A DNA stretch of 64,000 nt from Mesorhizobium sp. M2D.F.Ca.ET.226.01.1.1 (lineage in GTDB: Bacteria; Pseudomonadota; Alphaproteobacteria; Rhizobiales; Rhizobiaceae). Under the pieces are notes generated by a model, which did no database searches, was not told where the DNA came from, and saw nothing but the letters and a program-made list of their open reading frames with translations. Of the stretch, positions 21,952-31,001 are shown one piece after another. Numbering within the stretch: the first letter of the stretch is position 1; every line of letters begins with the position of its first letter. The position numbers were made by a program, and so were the translations under genes. The DNA lies in assembly GCF_004022705.2 (NCBI RefSeq), contig NZ_RZOY02000010.1, positions 62,001 through 126,000 on the forward strand, in the 5' to 3' direction.

Positions 21952-23741
21952 GCGGCCGCACGACGAGTGGGCGCAAGACGCTGGGGCTGCCGATGCTGCG
22001 CCAGGCGCTCGGCCGCCGGCAGTTCGGCCTGCTGCCCGCCGTCGTCGCGCTCGGGCTGGCGAGCGCGGCGCTCGAAGGGTTCGGCATCGGCCTCATCATC
22101 CCGCTGCTCGGCATCATCATGGGACATGGCGACGCCGCCGGCATGGCGGGCTTCTCGGCCCTCTTGCAGAAGGTCGGCGCGGGACTTGGCGAGCGCGAGC
22201 GGCTGATCGCGCTCGCGGCCGCGATCCTCGGTTCGATCGTCATGAAGAACCTGCTCGCCTTCACCAATTCGGTGCTGACCGCCCATATCTACGGCAAGGC
22301 CAGCCAGGCGATCCGCGGCGCGCTCGCCGGACGCTTGCTCAATGTCGGCTATCCGTTCTTCCTGAAGGAGAGCCCCGGGCGGCTGCTCAACATCATCTCC
22401 AGCGAATCCTGGCGGGCGTCCGACGCGATCCAGGCGATGCTGGGCTCGATCGTCAGCGCTTCGGCGGCGCTGATCCTGCTCGTCTTCCTGATGCTGCTTT
22501 CCTGGCGCATGACGCTCCTGGTGATGCTCGGACTGGCGCTGGTGCAGATGGCGCATATGGCGCTGTCGGCGCATCTGCGGAAGCCGAGCCGCAGCGTGGC
22601 GGCGCGCAACAGCGCGCTCGCCTCGCGGATGCTGCACCTCGTCCATGCCGGCCGGCTGATCCGTATCTTCGGCCAGGAGGCGCGCGAGAAGGCGGCGTTC
22701 GAAGCGGCGTCGGACGGCGTGCGCCGGGCCGCCTTCCAGCTTTCCAACCGCCAGGGCGCGCTGGCACCGCTGACCGAAGTGCTGCACGCCATGCTGTTCC
22801 TGGCTGTGGTGATCGGCGCCTGGCTCACCGGCCTGAGCTTCCCGCTGGTCGCCGCCTTCCTGATCCTGCTCTACCGCCTGCAGCCGCATGTGCGGGCGCT
22901 GCAGATGACCTGGAGCCAGCTGCAGGGGCTTTCCGGCTCGTTGGAAGAGGTGACCTGGCTGCTCGACCCCGAGGGCAAGCCGGCACCGCCGCAAGGCAGC
23001 CGGCCGTTCGCCATTTTAAGCGAAAAAATCGCCTTCGAGGGTGTGAGCTTCAGCTATGCCAATGAGGAGCAGCGCGCGGCGGTGCTGCATGCGGCGAGCT
23101 TCGACATAAGAAGCGGCCGCTCGACCGCCCTGATCGGCCGCTCCGGCGCGGGCAAGACGACCATCGTCAACCTGCTCTGCCGCTTCGTCGAGCCGGACGG
23201 GGGCCAGATCCTCGTCGACGGCACGGCGCTCGGCGAGATCGACCCGGTCGCCTGGCGGGCGCATATCGCTTTAGCCAGCCAGGAGCTGGAGCTGGTCGAC
23301 GGCACCATCCTCGACAACATCACCTACGGCAAGGACACAGCGAGCGTCGAGGAGGCGCGGCGCGCGGCCGAGCTTGCTGAGGCGCATGAATTCATCGAGC
23401 GCCTGCCGCAGGGCTACCAGACGGTCGTCGGCTATCGCGGCGTCAACCTGTCGGCCGGGCAAAGGCAGCGCATCGCGCTCGCCCGCGCCCTGGTGCGCGA
23501 CCCCGACATACTGATCCTCGACGAGGCCACCAACGCGGTGGACGGGCTCTCCGAAGCGGCGATCGTGGAAACGCTGAAGTCGCGCGCCGGCCGCCGCACC
23601 ACCATCGTCATCAGCCACCACCACTCGACGATCTCGTTCTGCGACGATCTGGTGATTTTGGAGCATGGTCGGGTAAGGAAGCAGGTGCCGTTTGCGGAAC
23701 TCGCGGCGCGCAGCATGGACGAACTGTATCAGCCGGAGTGA
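21948..23741 (+). CDS. ABC exporter, fused membrane and ATPase domains
   Basis: 597 residues. Six helices in the first 330 residues (ALEGFGIGLIIPLLGIIM and on), then an ATPase with Walker A LIGRSGAGKTTIVNLL (about 392-407), signature VNLSAGQRQRIALARAL (LSAGQ, a mild variant of LSGGQ), Walker B DPDILILDEATNAVDG and H-loop VISHHHS. Architecture of MsbA/Wzm-like lipid or glycan flippases. As the last gene of the acyltransferase-GT-GT-ABC operon it likely exports the product built by the other three. Confidence 0.92.
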   Translation: MSGRTTSGRKTLGLPMLRQALGRRQFGLLPAVVALGLASAALEGFGIGLIIPLLGIIMGHGDAAGMAGFSALLQKVGAGLGERERLIALAAAILGSIVMKNLLAFTNSVLTAHIYGKASQAIRGALAGRLLNVGYPFFLKESPGRLLNIISSESWRASDAIQAMLGSIVSASAALILLVFLMLLSWRMTLLVMLGLALVQMAHMALSAHLRKPSRSVAARNSALASRMLHLVHAGRLIRIFGQEAREKAAFEAASDGVRRAAFQLSNRQGALAPLTEVLHAMLFLAVVIGAWLTGLSFPLVAAFLILLYRLQPHVRALQMTWSQLQGLSGSLEEVTWLLDPEGKPAPPQGSRPFAILSEKIAFEGVSFSYANEEQRAAVLHAASFDIRSGRSTALIGRSGAGKTTIVNLLCRFVEPDGGQILVDGTALGEIDPVAWRAHIALASQELELVDGTILDNITYGKDTASVEEARRAAELAEAHEFIERLPQGYQTVVGYRGVNLSAGQRQRIALARALVRDPDILILDEATNAVDGLSEAAIVETLKSRAGRRTTIVISHHHSTISFCDDLVILEHGRVRKQVPFAELAARSMDELYQPE

Positions 23742-23830
23742 GGGGGTTTTGCCGGGCGTTGCAGAAGTGGCGCCGCGCCTTCAGAAGACGATAGTCCCGG
23801 GGTGTGTAGGCCCCAAGATTGACAAGGCTG

Positions 23831-23890
23831 GCGGGACAGCGCCCCCCTCTGCCCTGCCGGGCATCTCCCCCACAAGGGGGGAGATCAGCT
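23831..23890. repeat. Type C palindromic half-element (single)
   Basis: GCGGGACAGCGCCCCCCTCTG...CCTGCCGGGCATCTCCCCC-acaa-GGGGGGAGATCAGCT. Same module as at 28245-28420, 50918-51133 and 51993-52156. The CTCCCCC/GGGGGAG stem could act as a terminator-like hairpin between the convergent ABC and minE genes. Confidence 0.8.
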
Positions 23891-23892
23891 TC

Positions 23893-24165
23893 TCACCCCG
23901 CCATGGCGAGCGGCACGGCGCTCTTGTTGGGGATCTGGATGTCGATCTCCAGCGTCGACATGGTGGCACCACGGTCCATCGAGACCTGGAGGTAGTCCTG
24001 GTCGATCTGCACGTGCTTGGCGATGACCGCCATGATCTCCTCGCGCAGGATGGAGACGAGGTCGGGCTGGCCGCGGCTTTGGCGCTCATAGGCGAGCAGC
24101 AGCTGCAGCCGCTCGCGCGCCACCGGCGCGCTGGTGCCCCGCTTGAAGAGGTCGAGGATGCTCAT
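23893..24165 (-). CDS. minE: Cell-division topological factor MinE
   Basis: 90 residues, normal length. The N-terminal amphipathic and anti-MinCD part (MSILDLFKRGTSAPVARERLQLLLAYER) is followed by the topological domain (LVSILREEIMAVIAKHVQIDQDYLQVSMDRG). It stimulates MinD ATPase and drives pole-to-pole oscillation. ATG overlaps the minD stop by four bases. Confidence 0.97.
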   Translation of the reverse strand: MSILDLFKRGTSAPVARERLQLLLAYERQSRGQPDLVSILREEIMAVIAKHVQIDQDYLQVSMDRGATMSTLEIDIQIPNKSAVPLAMAG

Positions 24166-24977
24166 GCGGCCCTCCTTCCGAGAAGCCGGTCGAGGAAGCC
24201 CTTGCGTTCGAAGGGGACGACCACCGGCAGGTCTTCGCCTTCCAGGCGCCTTGCCGCTTCGAGGTAAGCCTTTGCGGCACCATTGAGCGGTTCCGAGAGC
24301 GTGACGGGCGAGCCGAGATTAGAGGCCCGCAGCACATCCTGACTTTCCGGGATGATGCCGAGCAGTGGCGTGGAGAGAATCTCCAGCACATCGTCGATCG
24401 ACAGCATCTCGCCGCGCGAGGCGCGCGCCGCGTCGTAGCGCGTGACCAGCACGTGTTTTTGCACCAGCTCGCCCTGCTCGGCCCGCATGGTGCGGGCGTC
24501 GAGCAGGCCGATGATGCGGTCCGAGTCGCGCACCGACGACACTTCCGGGTTGGTGACGATGACCGCCTCGTCGGCGAAGCGCATGGCAAGCTGGGCGCCA
24601 CGCTCGATGCCGGCCGGGCTGTCGCAGAAGACATAGTCGAACACCGAGCGCAGCCGGGCGATGACTTCGGCGACGCCCTCCTCGGTCAGCGCATCCTTGT
24701 CGCGGGTCTGCGATGCGGGCAGCAGATAGAGCGTCTCCAGCCGCTTGTCGCGGATCAGCGCCTGCGACAGCTTGGCGGTGCCCTGGATGACGTTGACGAG
24801 GTCGAACACCACGCGGCGCTCGGCGCCCATGATGAGGTCGAGATTGCGCAGGCCGACGTCGAAATCGACCAGCGCCACCTTCTTGCCGGTCTTGGCCACG
24901 GCAGCGCCGAGCGCGGCCGTCGAGGTCGTCTTGCCGACGCCCCCCTTGCCCGAAGTGACCACGACTACCTTGCCCAT
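24162..24977 (-). CDS. minD: Septum-site ATPase MinD
   Basis: 271 residues. Deviant Walker A KGGVGKTTSTAALG at about 10-23, FDVGLRNLDLIMG, CDSPAGIE and the C-terminal amphipathic membrane-targeting helix (KGFLDRLLGRR). Recruits MinC to the membrane and is released by MinE. Second gene of minC-minD-minE. Confidence 0.97.
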   Translation of the reverse strand: MGKVVVVTSGKGGVGKTTSTAALGAAVAKTGKKVALVDFDVGLRNLDLIMGAERRVVFDLVNVIQGTAKLSQALIRDKRLETLYLLPASQTRDKDALTEEGVAEVIARLRSVFDYVFCDSPAGIERGAQLAMRFADEAVIVTNPEVSSVRDSDRIIGLLDARTMRAEQGELVQKHVLVTRYDAARASRGEMLSIDDVLEILSTPLLGIIPESQDVLRASNLGSPVTLSEPLNGAAKAYLEAARRLEGEDLPVVVPFERKGFLDRLLGRRAA

Positions 24978-25045
24978 ATATCCAGCCTCCGTTGGCGATT
25001 CTTATTCTCTGGCCGTGCCGGGCACGGCGGACTGTTCATTCCTTG

Positions 25046-25095
25046 GTGCATGTCGTTGCCCCAAAACCGCTGGGCACTTTTGGGCGACATGCACT
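25046..25095. repeat. Type B palindromic repeat, short copy
   Basis: Arms GTGCATGTCG (25046-25055) and CGACATGCAC (25085-25094) enclosing CCCCAAAACCGCTGGGCACTTTTGGG. Matches the last half of the repeat at 10312-10413. It sits in the minC-minD gap. Confidence 0.8.
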
Positions 25096-25133
25096 GTCAC
25101 TTTCGCACGCGAAACCGGTCCGAAGCTTGCGCC

Positions 25134-26024
25134 TCAGCCAAGCGGCACCACGCACAGCGCATCATTGTCGAGGAAGGCCTGCACGGCCTTGCCGCGCGAG
25201 ACGCCTTCCATCTCCTCTGCGGTGGTGTACCAGCCGTCGACGGCGAGCAGCTCAGCCTCGTTCTTGCGGCAGAAGATGCGCGCCGAAATATTGCCTTCCG
25301 AACCGGCGATCGCGCGGCCGCGCAGCGTGCCGTAGACATGGATCGAACCGCCGGCGACGATCTCCGAGCCGGACGCGACCGAGCCGAGCACGATGACGTC
25401 GCCATGCGGATGGAACACCGACTGCCCCGAGCGGATCGGCGCCTTGATCATCAGCGTGCCGGCCGAAGGCTGCGCCGGTTCGGCGCCCGCGCTTGCGGCT
25501 TGCGCCGGCTCGATCCTGACCGCTTCGAGCCGCGCCAGCTCGGGGTCGACCGGCTCGTCGCCGGACATCTCGATAGGGGAAACTTCGGCCGGCGCCGCCT
25601 CCGCGGCCGGCTGGGTCTCCCGAGCGGCCTGGGCCTGCTCCCCGGCGGCGGCTTCGAGCTCCTCGGCCCGCGCCTTGCGGGCGGCCCGGCCCAGCAGCCC
25701 CTCGGCGGTCGCCTCCTTGGCGCCGGCCAAGAGCGGCGGCAGCTCAGGCCCGAGCTCGGCGCCCTCGAGCTCGATCGCATAGACGCGGATACCGCGCCGG
25801 GCGAGCGTGCCGACAAGGGCGGCGATCTCCTCGGGCCCCGGCTGCAGCAGGTTCAGATCCAGCACCACGGGGCGGCCGGCAAAATAGCCCGGCGAATTGG
25901 CGATCCAGTGATCCAGCCCCTCCAGCCAGTCGGCGATCGGCGCCTCCGGCGACAACGTGAAGGCGACGAAGGAACGGGCGCGGAAGCGGATGGATTTGTT
26001 CTGCAAAGGGGCGGCGAAGGTCAC
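25134..26024 (-). CDS. minC: Septum-site inhibitor MinC
   Basis: 296 residues. The N-terminal FtsZ-inhibiting domain (ADWLEGLDHWIANSPGYFAGRPVVLDLNLL) is joined by a long Ala/Glu-rich linker (about 130-190) to the C-terminal beta-helix (IRSGQSVFHPHGDVIVLGSVASGSEIVAGGSIHVYGTLRGRAIAG). It blocks FtsZ assembly at poles together with MinD. Start is GTG 26024 with AAGGA upstream. A 156-bp gap with a repeat separates it from minD. Confidence 0.95.
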   Translation of the reverse strand: MTFAAPLQNKSIRFRARSFVAFTLSPEAPIADWLEGLDHWIANSPGYFAGRPVVLDLNLLQPGPEEIAALVGTLARRGIRVYAIELEGAELGPELPPLLAGAKEATAEGLLGRAARKARAEELEAAAGEQAQAARETQPAAEAAPAEVSPIEMSGDEPVDPELARLEAVRIEPAQAASAGAEPAQPSAGTLMIKAPIRSGQSVFHPHGDVIVLGSVASGSEIVAGGSIHVYGTLRGRAIAGSEGNISARIFCRKNEAELLAVDGWYTTAEEMEGVSRGKAVQAFLDNDALCVVPLG

Positions 26025-26288
26025 GACCAGGCGAATCCTTACTCAATGATTAAAGGGTGCCGGGGCAATGGTTAACAAAAGGTTAATTTTGGGGATCGGG
26101 GCCGTTAACAGGTGACGCGGCTAACTTCTGTGGCGAAGCGGTCACAGGGGCGCGGCGCCGGCTGCTGCCCGTCGAAGGGCGAGGCCCCCGACGAGCCAAG
26201 CATGTGAGAACGGCTAATATACGAAGCGACGCCTGCGGACCATCTTCCGCCCGGGACTTTCCACTCTTTCGGGACAAGGAGACGGGCA

Positions 26289-26723
26289 ATGGGCATTTAT
26301 CGGGAACACTATAAGCGAGCAGGCAAGGCAGGCGCGGCTTTTGCCGCGCTGATGCTGCTTGGCGGATGCATGACGCACCTGCCGAGGGGCATAGACGCCT
26401 ACCAGACAAGCGGCATCGACCAATGGCTGGCGACAGCCGACGCCGACAAGGTCGTCAACGCGATGGCCGCCAAAGGCATGATCCCGGCGACCATCGACTG
26501 CCGCTTCGCCGACACGACGCCCGGACAGGTGGCCTATGTCTCGAAATTCACCTGGAAACGAGCGCCCGCAAACGCGCGCTACCATTGGGAAGTGGGCGAC
26601 CCGGCCTATCTTGCGAGCAAGGAAGTGCGGGCCAACCGGGTCGGGTTGAAGCGGGTGTTCGCGAAGGAGGTACGGGATGCGGCGAGCGGCCAGAGGGTTG
26701 GATGCTCGGTGTGGGTGGGTTAG
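26289..26723 (+). CDS. Small lipoprotein of unknown function
   Basis: 144 residues from ATG 26289 behind AAGGAGACGGGCA. A signal peptide ends in the lipobox LLGGC (Cys near residue 27), so it should be lipidated. The mature part has two further cysteines (TIDCRFAD and RVGCSVWVG) that may pair. Family not recognised. Confidence 0.75.
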   Translation: MGIYREHYKRAGKAGAAFAALMLLGGCMTHLPRGIDAYQTSGIDQWLATADADKVVNAMAAKGMIPATIDCRFADTTPGQVAYVSKFTWKRAPANARYHWEVGDPAYLASKEVRANRVGLKRVFAKEVRDAASGQRVGCSVWVG

Positions 26724-26832
26724 ATTCTTGGAGCGGATGGTATCGGGCGGCTCGGTGTCTCAGTATTCGGCGTGGCACCTGCGCGCTCCCGCATCTATAG
26801 GATAGAGCTCTCCCGCTTACCGGAGCTCGTCT

Positions 26833-28224
26833 ATGTCCGCCTCCCTCCTGCCCGCCCTCCGCACCCTCCTCCCCACGGCCACCATCTGGGACGCCGCCGA
26901 GCTCGCGTCGCGCGATCCCGGCTTTGACGCGCGCAATTTCGGCGCCGCAGCGTTGGTGCGCCCTACCGACACCGGCGGCGTCGCCGCGCTGGTGAAGTTC
27001 TGCGCGGAGCACGGCGTCAGCCTCGTCGCCCAGGGCGGGCGCACCGGGCTGGCGGGCGGGGCGTCAACGTCCGCCGGTCAGGTGATCTGCGATCTTAGCG
27101 GGCTGAACCGGATCGAGGAGATCGATCCGTTCGCGCGGGTGGCGATCGTGCAGGCGGGCGTGACCCTGGGGGCGCTGCAGGAGGCGGCGGCTGAGCATGG
27201 GCTCGACCCGGGCATCGACCTTGCGGCGCGCGGCAGCGCCACCATTGGCGGCATGGTTTCCACCAATGCCGGCGGCATCATGGCGTTTCGCAACGGCACG
27301 ATGCGCCACCGCGTGCTCGGCCTCGAGGCCGTGCTGCCGGACGGGCGGGTGTTTTGCGATCTCACCCGCGTGCTGAAGACCAGCGCCGGCTATGATCTGA
27401 AGCATCTCTTTATCGGCGCTGAGGGCACGCTCGGCATCGTCACCCGCGTGGCGCTGCGGCTCGATCCGGTGGCAGGCGCCAGCGCCACGGCGCTGGTCGG
27501 CGTGCCGGATGCGGCAAGCGCCCAGCAGATCGTGCGGCATTTTTTGGGCTCGACCAGCGCACGGCTTTCCGCCGCCGAGATCCTGTGGCGCAATTTTGCT
27601 TCGTTCATGCAGCGGGCACTGGGCTATTCGCCCGGGCAGCTGCCGCTCGATGCGCCCTGCCTGCTGGTGCTGGGGCTCGGCGCCGACTCGATGGAAGCCG
27701 CGCGGGCAGCGCTGGAGGATGGGCTGGCGGCAATCTGGGAAGAGGCCGGCATCATCGACGGGTTGGTCGCGAGCTCCGACGCCCAAGCCGCCCAGATGTG
27801 GCGGCTGCGCGAGGAGACCGTTGAGATCGGGCGCGCGCACCCGATGGCGCCTTCTTTCGACGTCTCGGTGCCGGGCGGCGGGCTGGACGCCTATGTGGCG
27901 CGCATCGAGGCGGGGCTGAAGGCGCTCGACGCTTCCTACGCGCCCTATGTCTACGGCCATCTCGCCGACGGCAATCTGCACATCTCGATCAATTGCGACG
28001 GTCCGGTCCCGCATGAGCGGCACCAGGCGATCGAGGACGTGCTCTACGACGGCTTGCGCGAGGCCGGCGGCTCGTTCTCGGCAGAGCATGGCGTGGGGCT
28101 GGAAAAGCGCGAGGCCTATGAGCGGCACGCGGATCCGGTGAAGCGTGATTTGGCGAGGGCGATCAAGGGGCTGATCGATCCCAACAATATCCTCAATCCG
28201 GGGAAGATTATTTCCACGGAGTGA
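26833..28224 (+). CDS. FAD-linked oxidase (GlcD/D-2-hydroxyacid dehydrogenase type)
   Basis: 463 residues. The PCMH-type FAD-binding domain is seen in VAQGGRTGLAGGA (about 60-75), DLAARGSATIGGMVSTNAGG and TSAGYDLKHLFIGAEGTLGIVT; the FAD-oxidase C-domain holds YGHLADGNLHISI, GGSFSAEHGVGLEKR and PNNILNPGKI. Family members oxidise D-lactate, glycolate or D-2-hydroxyglutarate. The substrate cannot be fixed here; no iron-sulfur GlcF partner is nearby. Confidence 0.9.
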   Translation: MSASLLPALRTLLPTATIWDAAELASRDPGFDARNFGAAALVRPTDTGGVAALVKFCAEHGVSLVAQGGRTGLAGGASTSAGQVICDLSGLNRIEEIDPFARVAIVQAGVTLGALQEAAAEHGLDPGIDLAARGSATIGGMVSTNAGGIMAFRNGTMRHRVLGLEAVLPDGRVFCDLTRVLKTSAGYDLKHLFIGAEGTLGIVTRVALRLDPVAGASATALVGVPDAASAQQIVRHFLGSTSARLSAAEILWRNFASFMQRALGYSPGQLPLDAPCLLVLGLGADSMEAARAALEDGLAAIWEEAGIIDGLVASSDAQAAQMWRLREETVEIGRAHPMAPSFDVSVPGGGLDAYVARIEAGLKALDASYAPYVYGHLADGNLHISINCDGPVPHERHQAIEDVLYDGLREAGGSFSAEHGVGLEKREAYERHADPVKRDLARAIKGLIDPNNILNPGKIISTE

Positions 28225-28244
28225 GGGCTACGCCCGAGAGGCCT

Positions 28245-28420
28245 GCGGGACAGCACCCCCCTCTGGTCTGCCGACCATCTCCCCCGCAAGGGGGGAGATT
28301 GGCAGTTCCGTCCGCGGCGCCTCTTCTGCAACGCTGGTGATTGGCGAAGGTCGGTGTGACAGTTGATCTCCCCCCTTGCGGGGGAGATGTCCGGCAGGAC
28401 AGAGGGGGGTGCCTCGCGCC
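28245..28420. repeat. Type C composite repeat, complete element
   Basis: Two palindromic halves in inverted order: CTCCCCCgcaagGGGGGAG near 28279-28298 and CTCCCCCCttgcGGGGGAG near 28369-28387, each flanked outward by CCCTCTG.CCTGCC / GGCAGGACAGAGGGG. The centre includes GGTGATTGGCGAAGGTC. A full second copy lies at 51993-52156. MITE-like in size and symmetry. Confidence 0.8.
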
Positions 28421-28441
28421 AGCCTTTGAGAAACGCAACTC

Positions 28442-29323
28442 TTACTCGCATTGCCGGCGCGGGCCGCCGTCGAAGGGTTGGTAGGTGTTGTCCTGCGGGT
28501 CGTAGGAGCGGTAGCGGCTGAAACAGCTGTCAACATGGTCGCCCGAGAACTGCCGGCCCGACGCCTGTCTCCGGGCGGCTTCAGCCTCGGGCGAAATCTC
28601 TTCCGGCGGGCCGCCATAGGTGCTGGCGTAGCCGCCGCGCGAGGTGGCGTAGCCTTGCATCTCGGCCTGGTCGTCGATCATCCGGTCGTCGGTCGTGGCA
28701 TCTTGCTGGTCGTTCGCGCCCGGCTCGCCGTTCGCCTGATCGTTCTGGCCCTGCTCACCGGTCGAGGCGGTACGGTCGCCGCCGGGGTCGTAATAGGGCG
28801 AGATGCAGGGACGCAGCTCGCCGCTGTAGGAACGGTAGCTGTTTTCCTGCGGACGGTAGCTGCGGTAGCGGCTGGCGCACCATTGCAGATGGGCGACGGG
28901 CAGTTGCTGCTCGGCCTGCTGATTGGGCGCGGGCGGTTGCTGGTTCGTGTTGGCGTCGAGAGCGGGCTGGCCCGGCTGAGAAATGCCCGGCAATGGCTGC
29001 AGCCGTGGCGCCACAGGCGGCGCCGGCGCTGCAGGCGCCGCAAGTGCCGTGGCCTGCCCGGCGCCATCCGGCTTAGGCGGTGCGGCCGGTTCGCCCGGCT
29101 TGGCGGGCGCTGCTGCTGCCTGCTGGGCGGGAATACGCTCGAGGTTCTGCTTTTGCGGATCGACCGGCTGGGCGTCCTTCGTCCAGAGCTCGGAAACGCC
29201 GATCGCGGGCGTGGCCTGGCGCACCGGCTTGGCAGCCAGCAGCCAGGTGGCGAAGGCGAGTCCGCTGGCGAACACGACGAGCGTTAGCACGAAGCCGCCG
29301 ACAATTCCCAACAAAGCCTTCAC
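28442..29323 (-). CDS. BA14K-family protein with two BA14K motifs
   Basis: 293 residues from GTG 29323, chosen because AAGGAG lies six bases upstream. One N-terminal membrane helix (LLGIVGGFVLTLVVFASGLAFATWLL), a long Pro/Ala/Gln-rich linker, then two BA14K-type motifs: HLQWCASRYRSYRPQENSY near the middle and VDSCFSRYRSYDPQDNTY at the end. BA14K proteins were first noted as Brucella immunogens and are abundant in rhizobia. Likely an inner-membrane-anchored periplasmic protein; role unknown. Confidence 0.85.
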   Translation of the reverse strand: MKALLGIVGGFVLTLVVFASGLAFATWLLAAKPVRQATPAIGVSELWTKDAQPVDPQKQNLERIPAQQAAAAPAKPGEPAAPPKPDGAGQATALAAPAAPAPPVAPRLQPLPGISQPGQPALDANTNQQPPAPNQQAEQQLPVAHLQWCASRYRSYRPQENSYRSYSGELRPCISPYYDPGGDRTASTGEQGQNDQANGEPGANDQQDATTDDRMIDDQAEMQGYATSRGGYASTYGGPPEEISPEAEAARRQASGRQFSGDHVDSCFSRYRSYDPQDNTYQPFDGGPRRQCE

Positions 29324-29496
29324 GCAACGCTCCTTCAGTCCCCGCTGATAGAATGCGGGGGGCGCGCTCCAGTTCCCACGAGAAGAGGGCAATGTTGAGA
29401 CCCCGCGCGGCATAAGCGGGAGAGCCTCGCATGCTCCGGGGAGAAGCAGGCGAGGCTCAAGGATCGCCAGGAGGGGAACCTAGCTGGGGACTCTTT

Positions 29497-29534
29497 ACAG
29501 TTACAGACTTCTTGAACAGTTACAGACTTCTTGA
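29497..29534. repeat. 19-bp perfect tandem duplication
   Basis: ACAGTTACAGACTTCTTGA at 29497-29515 and again at 29516-29534 with no gap. It lies in the 379-bp space upstream of the BA14K gene and downstream of the radical SAM gene, where I see no other feature. Confidence 0.9.
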
Positions 29535-29702
29535 TGATCCAAGAGGATCAACGGTGGTCCAGAAGGATCATCGCCAGTATCGGGCTTTTTCCAGGTCGCT
29601 GCATCGTGCAAATGGAGGAGTATGCAAACGGCCCGGCGGCCCGGCATCCTTTGCCCCCAACAGGGCTGTCGGACCGCCTTCGAGCGGCGCGAGGCCCGCG
29701 CC

Positions 29703-30863
29703 TTATCGGCCCGCCACCACTTCCCTATATTCCCGCACCTTCCCGTCCTGGCCACGAATACGCCAGGTTTCGCCCTCGCAGCCCTCGATATGGCTCGCCG
29801 CCAGCGGCACCTTGCCGCCGCCGTCGGGCAGATCGATGACATAGGTTGGATTGCAGATGCCGGAGAGCCGCCGGCGCAGTTCGGCGACCAGCGCCTGGCC
29901 CTCGGCAATCGTGGTGCGGCGGTGCGCCATGCCGCGCGCGAGGTCGCCATGGTGCAAATAATAGGGCTTGACGCCAAGGCGATAGACCAGCTCGCGGCAG
30001 AGCTCCTCCAGCACCTCGACATTGTCGTTGACGCCTTTCAGCAAAACGCTCTGGTTGAGCAGCACGAAGCCCGCCTGCCGCATGCTGCGGCAGGCACCTT
30101 CGGCCGCGTCGGTGAGCTCACGCGGGTGATTGAAGTGGGTGACCACCGACACCATCAGCCGGCCCTGCAGCGCCGCCACAAGGCCCGCCGTGATGCGCGA
30201 CGGCAGCGCCACCGGCACCCGGGTATGGATGCGCAGGAGCCTGAGATGCGGGATCGCCTCCAGACGGGCGCGGATTTCGGCAAGCGCCTTGTCGGGCAGC
30301 GACAGCGGATCGCCGCCGGTCAGGATCACCTCGCGGATCTCCGGGTGGTCGGCGATATAGGCCAGCGCCGGCTCCAGCGCCTCGCGCGTGTAGCCGCGGC
30401 CGATCGCGGTCAGCGATTCCTTCCTGAAGCAGAAGCGGCAATAGACGGCGCATTGATAGGTGGGGAACAGAAGCACGCGATCGGCATGGCGGTGCGTCAG
30501 CCTGGGCACCGGGCTGAAGGCATGGTCGCCGATCGGATCGTCGAGCTCGCCCTCGGCGGCGACCAGTTCGTCCGGCGACGGGATCACCTGGGCGCGGATC
30601 GGGTCGTTGGGGTCGTTCCAGTCGATTAGGTCGAGATAGGGCTTTGGCACGCGCACCTTGTGCGCGGCGGCGGCTTCCTGCGCCGCGGCGCGTTCGCCGG
30701 GCGACAGCGGCAGGGGCGCGAGGTCGCGCACATGTCGCACGCCGGCGCGGACGTCGTCCTGCCAGGCAGCGTCGGGCGCGGCCGGATGGACGTTCCGATC
30801 ATCGGCCGATTTGCAGCTTGCCCCGATCGGTTCGTCGCCCCTCCTGGCATCGTTGAAGATCAT
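29703..30863 (-). CDS. Lysine 2,3-aminomutase-like radical SAM protein (KamA/EpmB family)
   Basis: 386 residues from ATG 30863 behind AAGGAG. The radical SAM cluster motif C-x3-C-x2-C is CAVYCRFC, followed by EVILTGGDPLSLP and later a region binding PLP (VKPYYLHHGDLARG). It could be the EF-P lysine aminomutase EpmB or a lysine 2,3-aminomutase; 386 residues is between the two. No efp or epmA gene lies next to it in this window, so the substrate stays open. Confidence 0.85.
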   Translation of the reverse strand: MIFNDARRGDEPIGASCKSADDRNVHPAAPDAAWQDDVRAGVRHVRDLAPLPLSPGERAAAQEAAAAHKVRVPKPYLDLIDWNDPNDPIRAQVIPSPDELVAAEGELDDPIGDHAFSPVPRLTHRHADRVLLFPTYQCAVYCRFCFRKESLTAIGRGYTREALEPALAYIADHPEIREVILTGGDPLSLPDKALAEIRARLEAIPHLRLLRIHTRVPVALPSRITAGLVAALQGRLMVSVVTHFNHPRELTDAAEGACRSMRQAGFVLLNQSVLLKGVNDNVEVLEELCRELVYRLGVKPYYLHHGDLARGMAHRRTTIAEGQALVAELRRRLSGICNPTYVIDLPDGGGKVPLAASHIEGCEGETWRIRGQDGKVREYREVVAGR

Positions 30864-31001
30864 CGAAGACTCCTTGAATTCGAAGGGCCTGATACAGCAT
30901 TCGCGCCAAGGCGCAAAAGCCTTCGAACCACTCCATTCGTCAAATTGCGGAGAACCATCCTGGCCATTGGCCATTCCAGTGCGCCATGCTACTTCAGCCA
31001 G

